Shown: piece by piece, positions 9,208 through 18,225 of the stretch
How the letters are laid out: each line of letters opens with the position of its first letter
Numbering within the stretch: the stretch's first letter is position 1
Assembly: GCA_052144935.1 (NCBI GenBank)
Contig: JBKQPR010000237.1
Coordinates: 1 to 64,000, forward strand
From: JOPF133 sp052144935
GTDB taxonomy: Bacteria > Acidobacteriota > Terriglobia > Bryobacterales > Bryobacteraceae
DNA length: 64,000 bases
Direction of reading: 5' to 3'
Notes under the pieces: generated by a model
What the model saw: only the letters and a program-made list of their open reading frames with translations
Told to the model about the DNA's origin: nothing
Database searches by the model: none
Translations under genes and position numbers: made by a program

Positions 9208-10503
9208 TTACAACTGGGCGATGCTCTCGACGACCGCATCGCCATTTTGGAATGGCTCCTCACGAACCTCGATCCCCAACCCGGGTGTTTCGGGCGCCGT
9301 TACGTATCCATCCACCGGCGCGGGGACGTTTTCGATGAAGTGCGGATACACGTCGTGGTACATGTGGTATACGCTTTCCATGATGAAAAAGTTGGTCAGG
9401 GATGTGGCAGCGTGGATCGAGGCGAACCACAGGACCGGTCCGCCCCCTGTGTGCGGGCACGTCGGAATCTTGTAGGTATCCGCCATATACGAAATCTTCT
9501 TCGCCTCGGAGATCCCGCCGCACCAGGTGACATCCCACATCACCACACCGACCGCCCGCTGCTCGAACATCTCCCGGAACCCGAAGCGGGTCGCCAGCCG
9601 CTCGCTGATGCAGATGGGTATGCTGGTCTGACGCGCCAGCGTCGCATACGCCCCCACGTTGTCGGCCAGCATCGGGTCTTCGAGATACATGATTCCGTAT
9701 GGCTCCAGCGAATGGGCGATCATCACCGAACAAGTGAGGTTCCACTTGCTGCTCAGGTCGAGATAGATCCCCATCTCATCGCCCGCCGTCTTGCGAATAC
9801 GCTCGATCGGATCGAGCGACTCCTTCAGCTCGGCCGTGGAGATGAATGTGCCGCCGTGCCTGGCGGCGGCGTTTATCGGACCGCGGTCGTAGGGGTAGAT
9901 CTTGATCCCCTTGATGCCCCGGCTGAGCAGAAATTCAGTCAGCTTCTCGGGGGCGTCATGCTCCCGCATGCCGTTGATCGGCCACCCGTTCATGGTGTTG
10001 TATACCTGCAGTTTCTGCTGGGCCTTGCCCCCCAGCAGCCTATAAACGGGAAGGCCGGACGCTTTGCCGAGAATATCCCACTGGGCAATGTTGATGGCGC
10101 TGAGCATGCGCGTCTCAGCGCCGCCCCAAGGCGCGTACGAAATGCGATAGAAGAGGTCCTGCCAGAGGCGATCGATGTCGGTCGCATCCCTCCCCAGAAT
10201 CATCCCGGCGAAGGCTTTCAGCACGGCCACGTGCGACTCGTGGCCGGCGCCGGAATAGGATTCGCCGATGCCGGCGATACCTTGATCGGTGTGCAGACGC
10301 ACCCACGTCCAGTCGGCCGCAATTCCCTGGATGCGCAAGTCCCGCCTGAAACGCACGGCCTCGATTTTGGTTATTTTCAGAGGTCCCACGCGTTCGGCGG
10401 CGGCGCGCGCCTCCGGCGTACTCGCTCCGGTTCCGAGTATCGCCAGGGATCCAGCGCCCCCGGCGCTGAGAAAATCTCTCCGCGTTATTTGGCTGCCTTG
10501 CAT
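9208..10503 (-). CDS. Tat-exported enolase-superfamily enzyme (mandelate racemase/muconate lactonizing type)
   Basis: 431 residues starting at the ATG at 10503, with GGAGGG upstream. The N-terminus has a Tat motif, ITRRDFLSAGGAGSLAIL. The capping domain (about 42-165) is followed by a TIM barrel with a lysine region GIKGIKIYPYDRG (K198/K201), metal ligands expected at D249 (IYLDLSSKW), E275 (MYLEDPML) and E301 (ISERLA), and H351 in CPHTGGG. The acidic ligands and late histidine suit an acid-sugar dehydratase or a racemase. The second lysine of a classic KxK is not clear, so the reaction is uncertain. It is divergent from a Tat-exported Gfo/Idh/MocA oxidoreductase and near two GH127 glycosidases, which suggests a sugar or sugar-acid pathway. 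Confidence 0.85.
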   Translation of the reverse strand: MQGSQITRRDFLSAGGAGSLAILGTGASTPEARAAAERVGPLKITKIEAVRFRRDLRIQGIAADWTWVRLHTDQGIAGIGESYSGAGHESHVAVLKAFAGMILGRDATDIDRLWQDLFYRISYAPWGGAETRMLSAINIAQWDILGKASGLPVYRLLGGKAQQKLQVYNTMNGWPINGMREHDAPEKLTEFLLSRGIKGIKIYPYDRGPINAAARHGGTFISTAELKESLDPIERIRKTAGDEMGIYLDLSSKWNLTCSVMIAHSLEPYGIMYLEDPMLADNVGAYATLARQTSIPICISERLATRFGFREMFEQRAVGVVMWDVTWCGGISEAKKISYMADTYKIPTCPHTGGGPVLWFASIHAATSLTNFFIMESVYHMYHDVYPHFIENVPAPVDGYVTAPETPGLGIEVREEPFQNGDAVVESIAQL

Positions 10504-10697
10504 CTGACGACCCTCCTGCTCGTTTTGAGGTTACACGGGCGCCACCGTTTCCACAATGACGTTCGCGATTCAATGAATCCGGCTTGATCGCCGCCCGATG
10601 CCCGGCAGCTCCGGGAGGGCCGGCGGCGCGACCAGGTACTTGCGCACGGTTTTGCGGTCGAGGCGAACCATAATAGAATGTCAGGGAGGTCACCGCA

Positions 10698-11984
10698 TTG
10701 GAAAACCAATCCGTATCCCGCCGTTCTTTCTTCACCTCCACGCTGGCCGCGGCATCCGCCTTCCGGATTGTCAAACCGGAACTGGTGCGCGGAGCCGGCA
10801 ATGAAAAGCTCAAAGCCGGCCTCGTCGGCTGCGGCTCTCGCGGCACGCAGGCTGTGCAGAACCTGCTCACCGGCTGCGACAACGTCGAGATCACCGCGCT
10901 GGCCGACGTCTTCGAGGACCGCCTGGAAGATTGCCTCCGCAAATCCAAGGCGCTCGATCCGAAAATGGCCGATCGCGTGAAAGTGGACCCCGAGCACCAC
11001 TTCGTGGGCTTCGACTCTTACAAGAAGTTGATCGAATCCGGCGTGGATATCGTCATGCTGGCTACTTACCCGGCCTACCGGCCGATGCATTTCGAAGCCG
11101 CGGTGGAGGCCAGGAAGCATGTCTTCTGCGAGAAGCCTTTCGGCACAGACCCGGTAAACCTGCGCCGCTTCATGGCCGCGGCGAAAAAGTCCGAGGAACT
11201 CCATCTCACCGTGAAATCGGGCGCGCAACGCCGCTCGCAGGCCTGGTACCTGGATCAGTACAAGCGCGTGAAGGACGGGGCGATCGGCGAGATTTTGCAC
11301 CTCAACGCCAACTGGCTGGGCGGCCCCGTGCTCAACTTCAACAGCCCCCTGTTTCCCAACCACAAGCGCGATCCCAAGTGGGGCGACATGGAATTCCAGC
11401 ATCGCAACTGGTACTCCTTCGTGTGGGTGTCCGGCGACCAGATCGTGGAGCAGCACCTCCACAACATCGACGTGTGCAATTGGTTTATGGGGACGCATCC
11501 GGTGGAAGCGGTGGCTTCCGGCGGCGCCGCATGGCGGCCGCGCGAGGAGGAGTACGGCAATATCTACGACCACATCTCCGCCGATTTCGTCTACGCCAAC
11601 GGTGCGCATATGCAGAGCGCCTGCCGCCAGTTCCAAGGCCCCGATATGGCCGGCAACGTGAGCGAGCGCATTGTGGGATCCAAAGGCGCGATCGACAGCG
11701 CGGCCTTGCGCGGCGTCAAGCTGCCCATCGACCCGTATGTGCAGGAGCACATGGATATGGTCGCGAGCATCCAGGGCAAGGGGCCGTATCTGAACGAGGC
11801 CATGGCCGTGGCCGAAAGCACCATGACCTGCCTGATGGGCCGCGAAGCCGCTTATTCGGGCCAAAAGGTCACCTGGGACATGATGATGCACTCGCAGCAG
11901 GACTTACTCCCCAAGACCTTCGACTACAAGGACAGAGTGCCGGTCCCGCCTCTGCCCGTGCCCGGGCAGTACAAGTTTGTATAA
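10698..11984 (+). CDS. Tat-exported Gfo/Idh/MocA-family oxidoreductase
   Basis: 428 residues. The start is a TTG at 10698, chosen because AGGGAGGT ends 7 nt before it and because the Tat motif VSRRSFFTSTLAAASAF follows at once. The NAD(P)-binding Rossmann motif is AGLVGCGSRGT (about 40-50). The family motif EKPFG lies at 145-149, and the C-terminal domain holds EQHLHNIDVCNWFMG. Related exported proteins oxidise or epimerise sugars with a tightly bound nucleotide. It is divergent from the enolase-superfamily gene, with 194 bp between them, and upstream of the GH127 genes on the same strand. Confidence 0.9.
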   Translation: MENQSVSRRSFFTSTLAAASAFRIVKPELVRGAGNEKLKAGLVGCGSRGTQAVQNLLTGCDNVEITALADVFEDRLEDCLRKSKALDPKMADRVKVDPEHHFVGFDSYKKLIESGVDIVMLATYPAYRPMHFEAAVEARKHVFCEKPFGTDPVNLRRFMAAAKKSEELHLTVKSGAQRRSQAWYLDQYKRVKDGAIGEILHLNANWLGGPVLNFNSPLFPNHKRDPKWGDMEFQHRNWYSFVWVSGDQIVEQHLHNIDVCNWFMGTHPVEAVASGGAAWRPREEEYGNIYDHISADFVYANGAHMQSACRQFQGPDMAGNVSERIVGSKGAIDSAALRGVKLPIDPYVQEHMDMVASIQGKGPYLNEAMAVAESTMTCLMGREAAYSGQKVTWDMMMHSQQDLLPKTFDYKDRVPVPPLPVPGQYKFV

Positions 11985-12082
11985 GTCGCGGTAAGTGAGA
12001 CCCAGGGCGGCCTCGGGCGGGCCAGGGGAAGCGTTGCACCCGGCGCTGCTCTGAAGCTGTAACGGAACCGCTGAAATCGCCG

Positions 12083-12165
12083 GGTTGACAGACGAAAGCG
12101 TCTGTCCCACCCTGCTGCTCAAGGACTTGCAGGGCATGTGGGACAGGCGCTTTCGCCTGTCAACC
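12083..12165. repeat. REPIN: two REP palindromes in inverted orientation
   Basis: 12083-12111 holds the hairpin GACAGACG/CGTCTGTC with an aaag loop, flanked by GGTT and CCACC. 12138-12165 holds the same unit inverted, with stem GACAGGCG/CGCCTGTC. The two arms are near-exact reverse complements separated by 26 nt, so the whole element folds into one long hairpin. The units match the REPs flanking the RAYT gene at 58.2 kb except for a few compensating changes. It lies between the oxidoreductase and the first GH127 gene. Confidence 0.85.
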
Positions 12166-12201
12166 GATTTCCTTACAGCTTCTCCGGGACCGGTTTGGCG
12201 G

Positions 12202-12207
12202 TACAAT
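12202..12207 (+). promoter_or_regulatory. -10-like TACAAT upstream of GTG start
   Basis: TACAAT ends 6 nt before the GTG at 12214, with no Shine-Dalgarno in the gap. This fits a transcript that begins at the start codon. Confidence 0.4.
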
Positions 12208-12213
12208 GACCTC

Positions 12214-14649
12214 GTGAAAGCGGTTGCAGCTTGTTCGCTCGCCCTGCTCGGGATGTGCCTAGCCGTGCATTCCCAGACCGCGCCGCGCGACTATCCCGCC
12301 AAGCCGGTGCCCTTCACCCAGGTGCACGTCAACGATGTTTTCTGGGCGCCCCGCATTGAGATCAACCGCACCGTCACCATCCCCTTCGCGTTTCAAAAGG
12401 AGGAGGAGACCGGCCGCCTGGACAATTTCATCCGCGCCGCCAAGGCCCTCGGTGGCGAGCCGTTCGATAACCACAAGCCGCCCGCCTACCCTTTCGACGA
12501 CAGCGACGTGTACAAGGTGATCGAGGGCGCTTCTTACTCGCTCGCGGTCGCGCCCGATCCCAAGCTGGACGCCTATGTCGATAGCCTCATTCGGAAAATC
12601 GCCGCCGCCCAGGAACCCGACGGCTACCTCTACACCGCCCGCACCATCGACCCTTTGAATCCGCACCGCTGGGCCGGCCCGCGCCGCTGGATGCTGGAGT
12701 CCGTGGACAGCCACGAGCTTTACGACCTGGGCCATCTTTATGAAGCCGCCGCGGCGCACTACCAGGCCACCGGGAAACGCACCCTGCTGGATATCGCGCT
12801 CAAAACCGCGGACCTGCTGGACCGCACATTCGGTCCCGGCAAGGAGACCATCTGGCCCGGCCACCAGATCACCGAAATGGGCCTGGCCAAGCTCTATCGC
12901 GTCACCGGCGACCGGCGCTATCTGAACCTCGCCAAGTTCCTGCTGGATGTGCGCGGCCCCGATGGCCGGCAAGGCAGTGGCCGCACTTACAATCAGTCCC
13001 ACATGAAGGTAGTGGACCAGACCGAAGCGGTGGGCCACGCCGTCCGCGCCACTTACATGTACTCCGGGATGGCCGACGTGGCCGCGCTCACCGGCGACAT
13101 GGCCTATGTGAACGCCATCGACAAGATCTGGGAAAACGTGGCCTCCCGGAAGCTCTACATCACCGGCGGGATCGGCGCCACGGCCTCGGGCGAGGCCTTC
13201 GGCGGCAATTACGAGCTGCCCAACATGTCGGCCTACAACGAAACCTGCGCGGCCGTGGGCAACGACTTCTGGAATCTGCGCCTCTTCCTGCTGCACGCCG
13301 ACGCCCGGTACATCGATGTAATGGAGCGCACGCTCTATAACGGTCTGATCTCGGGCGTTTCGCTGGATGGCAAGACGTTCTTCTATCCGAATCCGCTGGA
13401 GTCCAACGGCCAACACGCGCGCAGCCCGTGGTTCGGCGTGGCCTGCTGCCCCGGCAACATCACGCGCTTCCTGGCCTCGGTGCCCGGTTATGTGTACGCG
13501 CAACGCGGCGACACCCTGTGGGTGAACCTCTACATGGCTTCGACGGCGGACATCCAACTGGACAACGGCCGCGCCGTGAAGCTGGAGCAGTCCACCCGCT
13601 ACCCCTGGGAAGGCGCCGTGAAAATCGCCGTCACCCCCGATCAGGCGACGCCTCTCACGATCGACGTGCGCATTCCCGGCTGGGCGCTCAACCAACCGGT
13701 GGCCAGCGACCTCTACCGCTTTGCCGATCCGTCCCCCGGTCCCGTCACTCTGAAGGTGAACGGCCAGCCTGTCGCGTTCCAGATCGACAAAGGCTACGCC
13801 ATCCTGGCGCGCACCTGGAAGCGCGGCGACACCATCGAACTCAACCTGCCGATGCCGGTGCGTCGCGTCCTCGCAAATGACCAGGTGGCCGCCGACCGCG
13901 GCCGCGTGGCGCTGGAGCGCGGGCCGACCGTCTACGCCGCCGAATGGGTGGACAACCCCAACGGCAAAGTGCGCAACCTGATGCTTCCCGCGAGCGCCCG
14001 GCTCACCGCCGAGTTCCAGCCCAACCTTTTGAACGGCGTCACCGTGGTGAAGGGCCGCGCCATCGCGCTGGCATACGATGCGCAGCGCAAGGTGCTCCGG
14101 ACCGAGCAGGCTTTCACCGCCATCCCGTATTACGCCTGGGCCAACCGCGGCAAGGGACAGATGCTGGTCTGGCTGCCCACCTCGGAAGCGAGCGCCAGGC
14201 CCGCGCCCTTCCCCACGCTGGCCACCATGGCCAAAGTAATGGTGAGCGGAAAGCCGCAGCACAACATCAACGCCATTCAGGATGGCGAGACGCCGGCGGC
14301 CTCGGGCGACGCCACTTCTTACTTCGACTGGTGGCCCCGCCTGGGCACGCCAGAGGGCGTGACTGAGTGGGTGGAATACGATTTCGAAAAGCCGGCCACG
14401 GTGTCCGAAGCGCAGGTTTACTGGTTCGACGATACCGGCCGCGGTGCGGTCCGCGTGCCGGCTTCCTGGCGCCTGCTGTATCGGGATGGCGCCGAGTGGA
14501 AGCCGGTGAAATCGTCCGGCCCGTTGGGCGTGGACAAGGATCGATTCAACCGCGTGACATTTGATCCGGTGACCAGCGCCGCTTTGCGCGTGGAGGTCAC
14601 CATGCAGCCGAACTTTTCCGTGGGGATCCAGAGATGGATTGTGAAATAG
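12214..14649 (+). CDS. Exported GH127 glycosidase (beta-L-arabinofuranosidase family, DUF1680)
   Basis: 811 residues from the GTG at 12214, chosen because a signal peptide (MKAVAACSLALLGMCLAVHS) follows directly; the frame is open upstream but runs through a REPIN. The alpha/alpha-barrel catalytic domain carries the four expected zinc ligands of the family: Glu and Cys in YNETCAAVGN (E343, C345) and the Cys pair in GVACCPGN (C411/C412). Glu and Cys act as acid/base and nucleophile in characterised GH127 enzymes. Beta-sandwich domains follow from about 470, and the last 120 residues look like a discoidin-type carbohydrate-binding module. It probably removes arabinofuranose from plant polymers or glycoproteins outside the cytoplasm. 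A second member follows downstream. Confidence 0.9.
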   Translation: MKAVAACSLALLGMCLAVHSQTAPRDYPAKPVPFTQVHVNDVFWAPRIEINRTVTIPFAFQKEEETGRLDNFIRAAKALGGEPFDNHKPPAYPFDDSDVYKVIEGASYSLAVAPDPKLDAYVDSLIRKIAAAQEPDGYLYTARTIDPLNPHRWAGPRRWMLESVDSHELYDLGHLYEAAAAHYQATGKRTLLDIALKTADLLDRTFGPGKETIWPGHQITEMGLAKLYRVTGDRRYLNLAKFLLDVRGPDGRQGSGRTYNQSHMKVVDQTEAVGHAVRATYMYSGMADVAALTGDMAYVNAIDKIWENVASRKLYITGGIGATASGEAFGGNYELPNMSAYNETCAAVGNDFWNLRLFLLHADARYIDVMERTLYNGLISGVSLDGKTFFYPNPLESNGQHARSPWFGVACCPGNITRFLASVPGYVYAQRGDTLWVNLYMASTADIQLDNGRAVKLEQSTRYPWEGAVKIAVTPDQATPLTIDVRIPGWALNQPVASDLYRFADPSPGPVTLKVNGQPVAFQIDKGYAILARTWKRGDTIELNLPMPVRRVLANDQVAADRGRVALERGPTVYAAEWVDNPNGKVRNLMLPASARLTAEFQPNLLNGVTVVKGRAIALAYDAQRKVLRTEQAFTAIPYYAWANRGKGQMLVWLPTSEASARPAPFPTLATMAKVMVSGKPQHNINAIQDGETPAASGDATSYFDWWPRLGTPEGVTEWVEYDFEKPATVSEAQVYWFDDTGRGAVRVPASWRLLYRDGAEWKPVKSSGPLGVDKDRFNRVTFDPVTSAALRVEVTMQPNFSVGIQRWIVK

Positions 14650-14676
14650 TCGCCGAGCCGCGAAGTAAGCGCGGAG

Positions 14677-14847
14677 GCAAGAATAACTTCATATTAGCTG
14701 GCGTGGCCCATGTGGCGGAGGCACTCGTGCCGGCCCCATCCCGACTCCTCGGGATGCCTGCCGGGCGCCCGCCAAAGCGTCCCGAAGAGTCGGGACGCGG
14801 CAGACTGGGAGTCTGCGCCATGCCGGTGGCTGAGAAGTTATTCTTGC
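14677..14847. repeat. Nested inverted-repeat element between the two GH127 genes
   Basis: Perfect 14-bp outer arms (GCAAGAATAACTTC at 14677-14690 and its complement at 14834-14847) enclose about 140 bp. Inside are further pairings: TCCCGACTC with GAGTCGGGA, and the hairpin GCAGACT-GGG-AGTCTGC. It could be a small non-autonomous element or a strongly folded leader of the next gene. Confidence 0.6.
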
Positions 14848-14888
14848 TTGGCCGCCACGAGAGGGGTTACTCAGTAGGAAGGGAAGCT

Positions 14889-17009
14889 ATGACGGAACAA
14901 ACCAAACCAGCCGCACTGAACCGCCGCCATTTTGCGGCAGGGTTGACCGCATCCATGGCCGCCGCTCCGGCACTGCTGGCCGAGCAGCAGACTCCGCCGC
15001 AGCCGGGCCGAGGGGGTGCCCCGGCTCAGGAGCAGCCGCGGCGGTTCACGCCGCCGCCCGAGCCGCCCGCTCCCTTCGACGGTCCGCTAGAGTTCACCAA
15101 ACAGGCCGCGCGCGCCAAAGTGGAGCCGTTCCCTATGACGCAGGTGCGCCTGCTGGCTGGCCCTTTCCACGACGCCCAGGAGTGGAATCGCGGCTACATG
15201 GCGCGCCTCGACGTGCCGCGCCTGCTCTACAATTTCCGTCAGAACGCCGGCCTCGACACGGGCGCAGTGGCCAGTCCGTTCGGCGGCTGGGAGGCCCCCG
15301 CGGATGGCAAGCGCGGCACCGAGCTGCGCGGCCATTTCACCGGCCACTTTCTTTCCGCCAGCGCGCAACTGTACGCCTCCACGGGGGACAAGGACGCCAA
15401 GGCCAAGGGCGATGAGCTGGTGGACGGATTGGCCAGGTGCCAGGCCAAACTGGGCGGCGGATATTTGAGCGCCTTTCCGATGGAATTGTTCGACCGCCTC
15501 GATGCGCTCTCCGGCCAGCCCAACCGCGGTCCGGGTGGTCCACAGCTTCCCTGGGCGCCGTTCTATACCATTCATAAGATCATGGCCGGGCTGTTCGATA
15601 TGTACCGCCTGACCGATAACCAACAGGCGTTGAAGGTGGTGGAAGGAATGGCCGGGTGGGCCGACAATTGGACGGCGAGCAAGATTCCCGAGCACATGCA
15701 ACAGATCCTCAACACGGAATATGGCGGCATGGCGGAAGTGCTGTATAACTTATCGGCGGCCACTAACAACGAACAATGGGCCAAGGCCGGCGACCGTTAC
15801 ACCAAGAAATGGTTCTTCAACCCGCTGGCCCAGCATCGCGATTCTCTGAACCGCGACCCCAATGGCCGAGCTATCCACGTCAATACCCACATCCCGCAGG
15901 TGATCGGCGCCACCCGGCGCTATGAGCTTTCGAGCGATACGCGCTTCCACGAAGTGGCCCGGTTCTTCTGGGATGCCGTGGTGAGCGGACACAGCTATGT
16001 CACCATGGGCACCAGCAACGGCGAGTCCTGGCAGCAGCCCGCCGGCCGCATCGCCGCCGAGCTCAAGATGTACGAATCGACGGCCGAGTGTTGCTGCGCG
16101 TATAACATGCTGAAGCTCACGCGGCACTTGTATTCCTGGGACTCGCAGCCGCGCTACTTCGATTATTATGAGCGCTCGATGCTCAACCACCGGCTGGGCA
16201 CCATCTTGCCGGACAAAGGTTATACGCAATATTACCTCTCGCTCTATCCGGGCGCCTATAAGACGTTCTGCAACGAGGACCATTCCTTCTGGTGCTGCAC
16301 GGGCACGGGTGTGGAAGAATACTCTAAGATCGGCGACAGCATCTACTGGCGCGATACCGAGGGAATCTATGTCAACTTATTCATTCCGTCGGAGCTCGAT
16401 TGGGCCGAGAAAGGCTTCAAGCTGCGGCAGGAGAGTCGGTTCCCGGAGCAACCGGAGACCGCGCTGGTAGTAACCGAGAGCAAGCCGGCGAAGATGGCGT
16501 TGCGGCTGCGCATTCCGGGGTGGCTGAAATCCGAACCCACCGTGAAACTGAACGGCAAGCCCATCGAGGCCTCGGCCGCGCCCGGCAGCTATCTGACTCT
16601 TTCGCGCGTGTGGAAGAAGGGCGACCGCGTGGAGTTGCAGCTTCCGATGCAGCTTACCATGGAAGCCACGCCCGACAATCCGCGCCTGCAGGCGTATCTC
16701 TACGGGCCGCTGGTGCTGGCCGGCGACCTGGGAGCCGAAGGCCTGACCGAGGGTATGCTGATCGGCCCCAGCGCTCCACGCGTTCGCCCACCGCGCAACC
16801 CGCAGCAGCAGAATGCGAACATGCCGGCGTTCACTCCCGTGGAAGTGCCCACCTTCCATGCCGCCGTGGATGCCGACCCGGCATCCTGGATCAAGCCCGC
16901 CGATAAGCCATTGACGTTCCGCACATCGGGACAAACCAAGGATGTCGCCATGGCGCCGCTGAACAGCATCTTCGGGAAGCGCTACTCGGTGTATTGGGAG
17001 GTTGCGTAG
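14889..17009 (+). CDS. Tat-exported GH127-like glycosidase (second copy, COG3533 type)
   Basis: 706 residues from the ATG at 14889, with a purine-rich GGAAGGGA upstream. The N-terminus has a Tat motif (LNRRHFAAGLTASMAAAPAL), and a Pro-rich linker runs from about 35 to 65. The catalytic alpha/alpha-barrel holds STAECCCAYNMLKLTRHLY (E400, C402) and FWCCTGTGVEEYSK (C469/C470), the zinc-site pattern of GH127. The first GH127 is Sec-exported and this one Tat-exported, implying that this one folds or acquires metal before export. A beta-sandwich domain covers roughly 510-620. The two are too different for a recent duplication and probably act on different arabinose- or arabinan-like linkages. Confidence 0.86.
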   Translation: MTEQTKPAALNRRHFAAGLTASMAAAPALLAEQQTPPQPGRGGAPAQEQPRRFTPPPEPPAPFDGPLEFTKQAARAKVEPFPMTQVRLLAGPFHDAQEWNRGYMARLDVPRLLYNFRQNAGLDTGAVASPFGGWEAPADGKRGTELRGHFTGHFLSASAQLYASTGDKDAKAKGDELVDGLARCQAKLGGGYLSAFPMELFDRLDALSGQPNRGPGGPQLPWAPFYTIHKIMAGLFDMYRLTDNQQALKVVEGMAGWADNWTASKIPEHMQQILNTEYGGMAEVLYNLSAATNNEQWAKAGDRYTKKWFFNPLAQHRDSLNRDPNGRAIHVNTHIPQVIGATRRYELSSDTRFHEVARFFWDAVVSGHSYVTMGTSNGESWQQPAGRIAAELKMYESTAECCCAYNMLKLTRHLYSWDSQPRYFDYYERSMLNHRLGTILPDKGYTQYYLSLYPGAYKTFCNEDHSFWCCTGTGVEEYSKIGDSIYWRDTEGIYVNLFIPSELDWAEKGFKLRQESRFPEQPETALVVTESKPAKMALRLRIPGWLKSEPTVKLNGKPIEASAAPGSYLTLSRVWKKGDRVELQLPMQLTMEATPDNPRLQAYLYGPLVLAGDLGAEGLTEGMLIGPSAPRVRPPRNPQQQNANMPAFTPVEVPTFHAAVDADPASWIKPADKPLTFRTSGQTKDVAMAPLNSIFGKRYSVYWEVA

Positions 17010-17025
17010 GGTCGAAGCCCCTGAT

Positions 17026-17119
17026 TCACCGCGGAGACGCGGAGAACGCAGAGGAAGCGCGGAGAACACAAATTGAGGTTCTCGGCGCTTCCTCCGCGTT
17101 CTCCGCGTCTACGCGGTGA
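17026..17119. terminator. Long inverted repeat (ACGCGGAG family) between convergent genes
   Basis: Arms of 35 nt (17026-17060 and 17085-17119) pair at 33 positions around a 24-nt loop. Both contain CGCGGAGACGCGGAG-type words. The repeat fills most of the gap between a plus-strand and a minus-strand gene that converge, so it could end transcription from both sides. There is no strong T-run. Confidence 0.5.
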
Positions 17120-17129
17120 GATTGTAGGG

Positions 17130-18041
17130 TTATATCATCTCCCCCACTTTCCGCACCTCCAGCACCAGGTCTCCGTGTCCGTCCACGAAGAAGGCCGGGG
17201 CGAAGCGCTTTTCCCAGACGATCTCGTCGTGGCGGTAAGAGTATCTTGCCACCACGGTCTGGCTGAAGGTATCGTCGTAGGCTTTCAGGAGGATCAGCAC
17301 CTCGGCCTGCAGGCGGGTCAGATCGGCCGCGGTCTTGCCCCACAGCGGGCTATCGCGGTCGATGGGGTGCACGATGGTCCAGGTGAGCGCCAGAAACAGC
17401 ACTTCGGGCCGTTCCAGGCGCAGCAATTCGTACTTGCGCTTGGGGGTTCCGTCTTCGTTATCGACAGTCATCAACAGGCACCTGGCCTGCAATTCGGCCA
17501 ATGAATTTTTCCGCCGGTTGACCACCCGGAATTGCAAGCTGTGCCCCTCCTGGTACGGCGCCACGATCATGTTCTCGCTGAATCCTATCCGGGCGGATGG
17601 CCGCGAAACGCGCCCGAACAGCAGTCCCGTGGCGACCGCGAATCCGAGCACGCCGACCAGCGCTTCGAACACCGCCACCACGTTGGCCCCGAGAGCGCCC
17701 GGCGAGATATTGCCGTAACCGACCGTGGTGAGGGTGTGGGCACTGAAGAAGAAGCAGTTGAAGAAGCGGCCCGCCGCGGTGGCCGCGTCGCCGCCGGTGA
17801 GCTGGCCGGGTCCCAAGGCATAATACCCGCAGGCAAACAGGGTGTTGACCACCAGGTAACCCAGAAACAGCGCCGCCAGGAAACCCGCCCAACTCATGTT
17901 GATCAGGAGCAAATAGGGGTGAAAATCGCGCCAGGTGGAGCCGCGGCGGCGCACGTTGAAACTGCCGTCCTTGTTGATCGCCCGCCTGAAGGGGGACGTG
18001 AACTGCTGCGTGAGGCCTGGATCGAAACTGGGATTCCGCAT
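17130..18041 (-). CDS. Inward-rectifier-type potassium channel (KirBac-like)
   Basis: About 303 residues if it starts at the ATG at 18041; the frame is open further up, but that part is arginine-rich and unlike a channel. TM1 lies at about 38-65 (LLLINMSWAGFLAALFLGYL). The pore helix and selectivity filter read SAHTLTTVGYGNISP, followed by TM2 (ANVVAVFEALVGVLGFAVAT) and the cytoplasmic immunoglobulin-like domain (FSENMIVAPYQEG, HSLQFRVVNRRKN, ARCLLMTV). TVGYG is the potassium filter. The channel would be a tetramer in the inner membrane. No ribosome-binding site is obvious at this start. A dispersed palindrome lies about 185 bp upstream. Confidence 0.9.
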   Translation of the reverse strand: MRNPSFDPGLTQQFTSPFRRAINKDGSFNVRRRGSTWRDFHPYLLLINMSWAGFLAALFLGYLVVNTLFACGYYALGPGQLTGGDAATAAGRFFNCFFFSAHTLTTVGYGNISPGALGANVVAVFEALVGVLGFAVATGLLFGRVSRPSARIGFSENMIVAPYQEGHSLQFRVVNRRKNSLAELQARCLLMTVDNEDGTPKRKYELLRLERPEVLFLALTWTIVHPIDRDSPLWGKTAADLTRLQAEVLILLKAYDDTFSQTVVARYSYRHDEIVWEKRFAPAFFVDGHGDLVLEVRKVGEMI

Positions 18042-18225
18042 ATCATTCGATGATGCCAGACCGCGGGCCCCGGGCTCGGGCGCCGCCACAGCGCGGGAGG
18101 CCAGGACCCGGCAAAGGCGGCGGCCCGTTCCGGCGCGTCCTTGTGCCATCCTGAAAACGGAAAAGCGCCCAACTTGTGCTTTCCCCAATACAAGTGTCTT
18201 GTTATCAGTGGTCTGCGGGTGAGAT

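Noticed and set aside
5631..9263. A 1210-codon minus-strand open frame covering the tricorn-like gene
   Set aside because: It is antisense to a clear protease gene, rich in Arg/His/Ala, and lacks recognisable domains. It is a GC-content shadow.
12259..14262. A 667-codon minus-strand frame across the first GH127 gene
   Set aside because: The plus strand encodes the complete family with all zinc ligands. The antisense frame has no domain or start signal.
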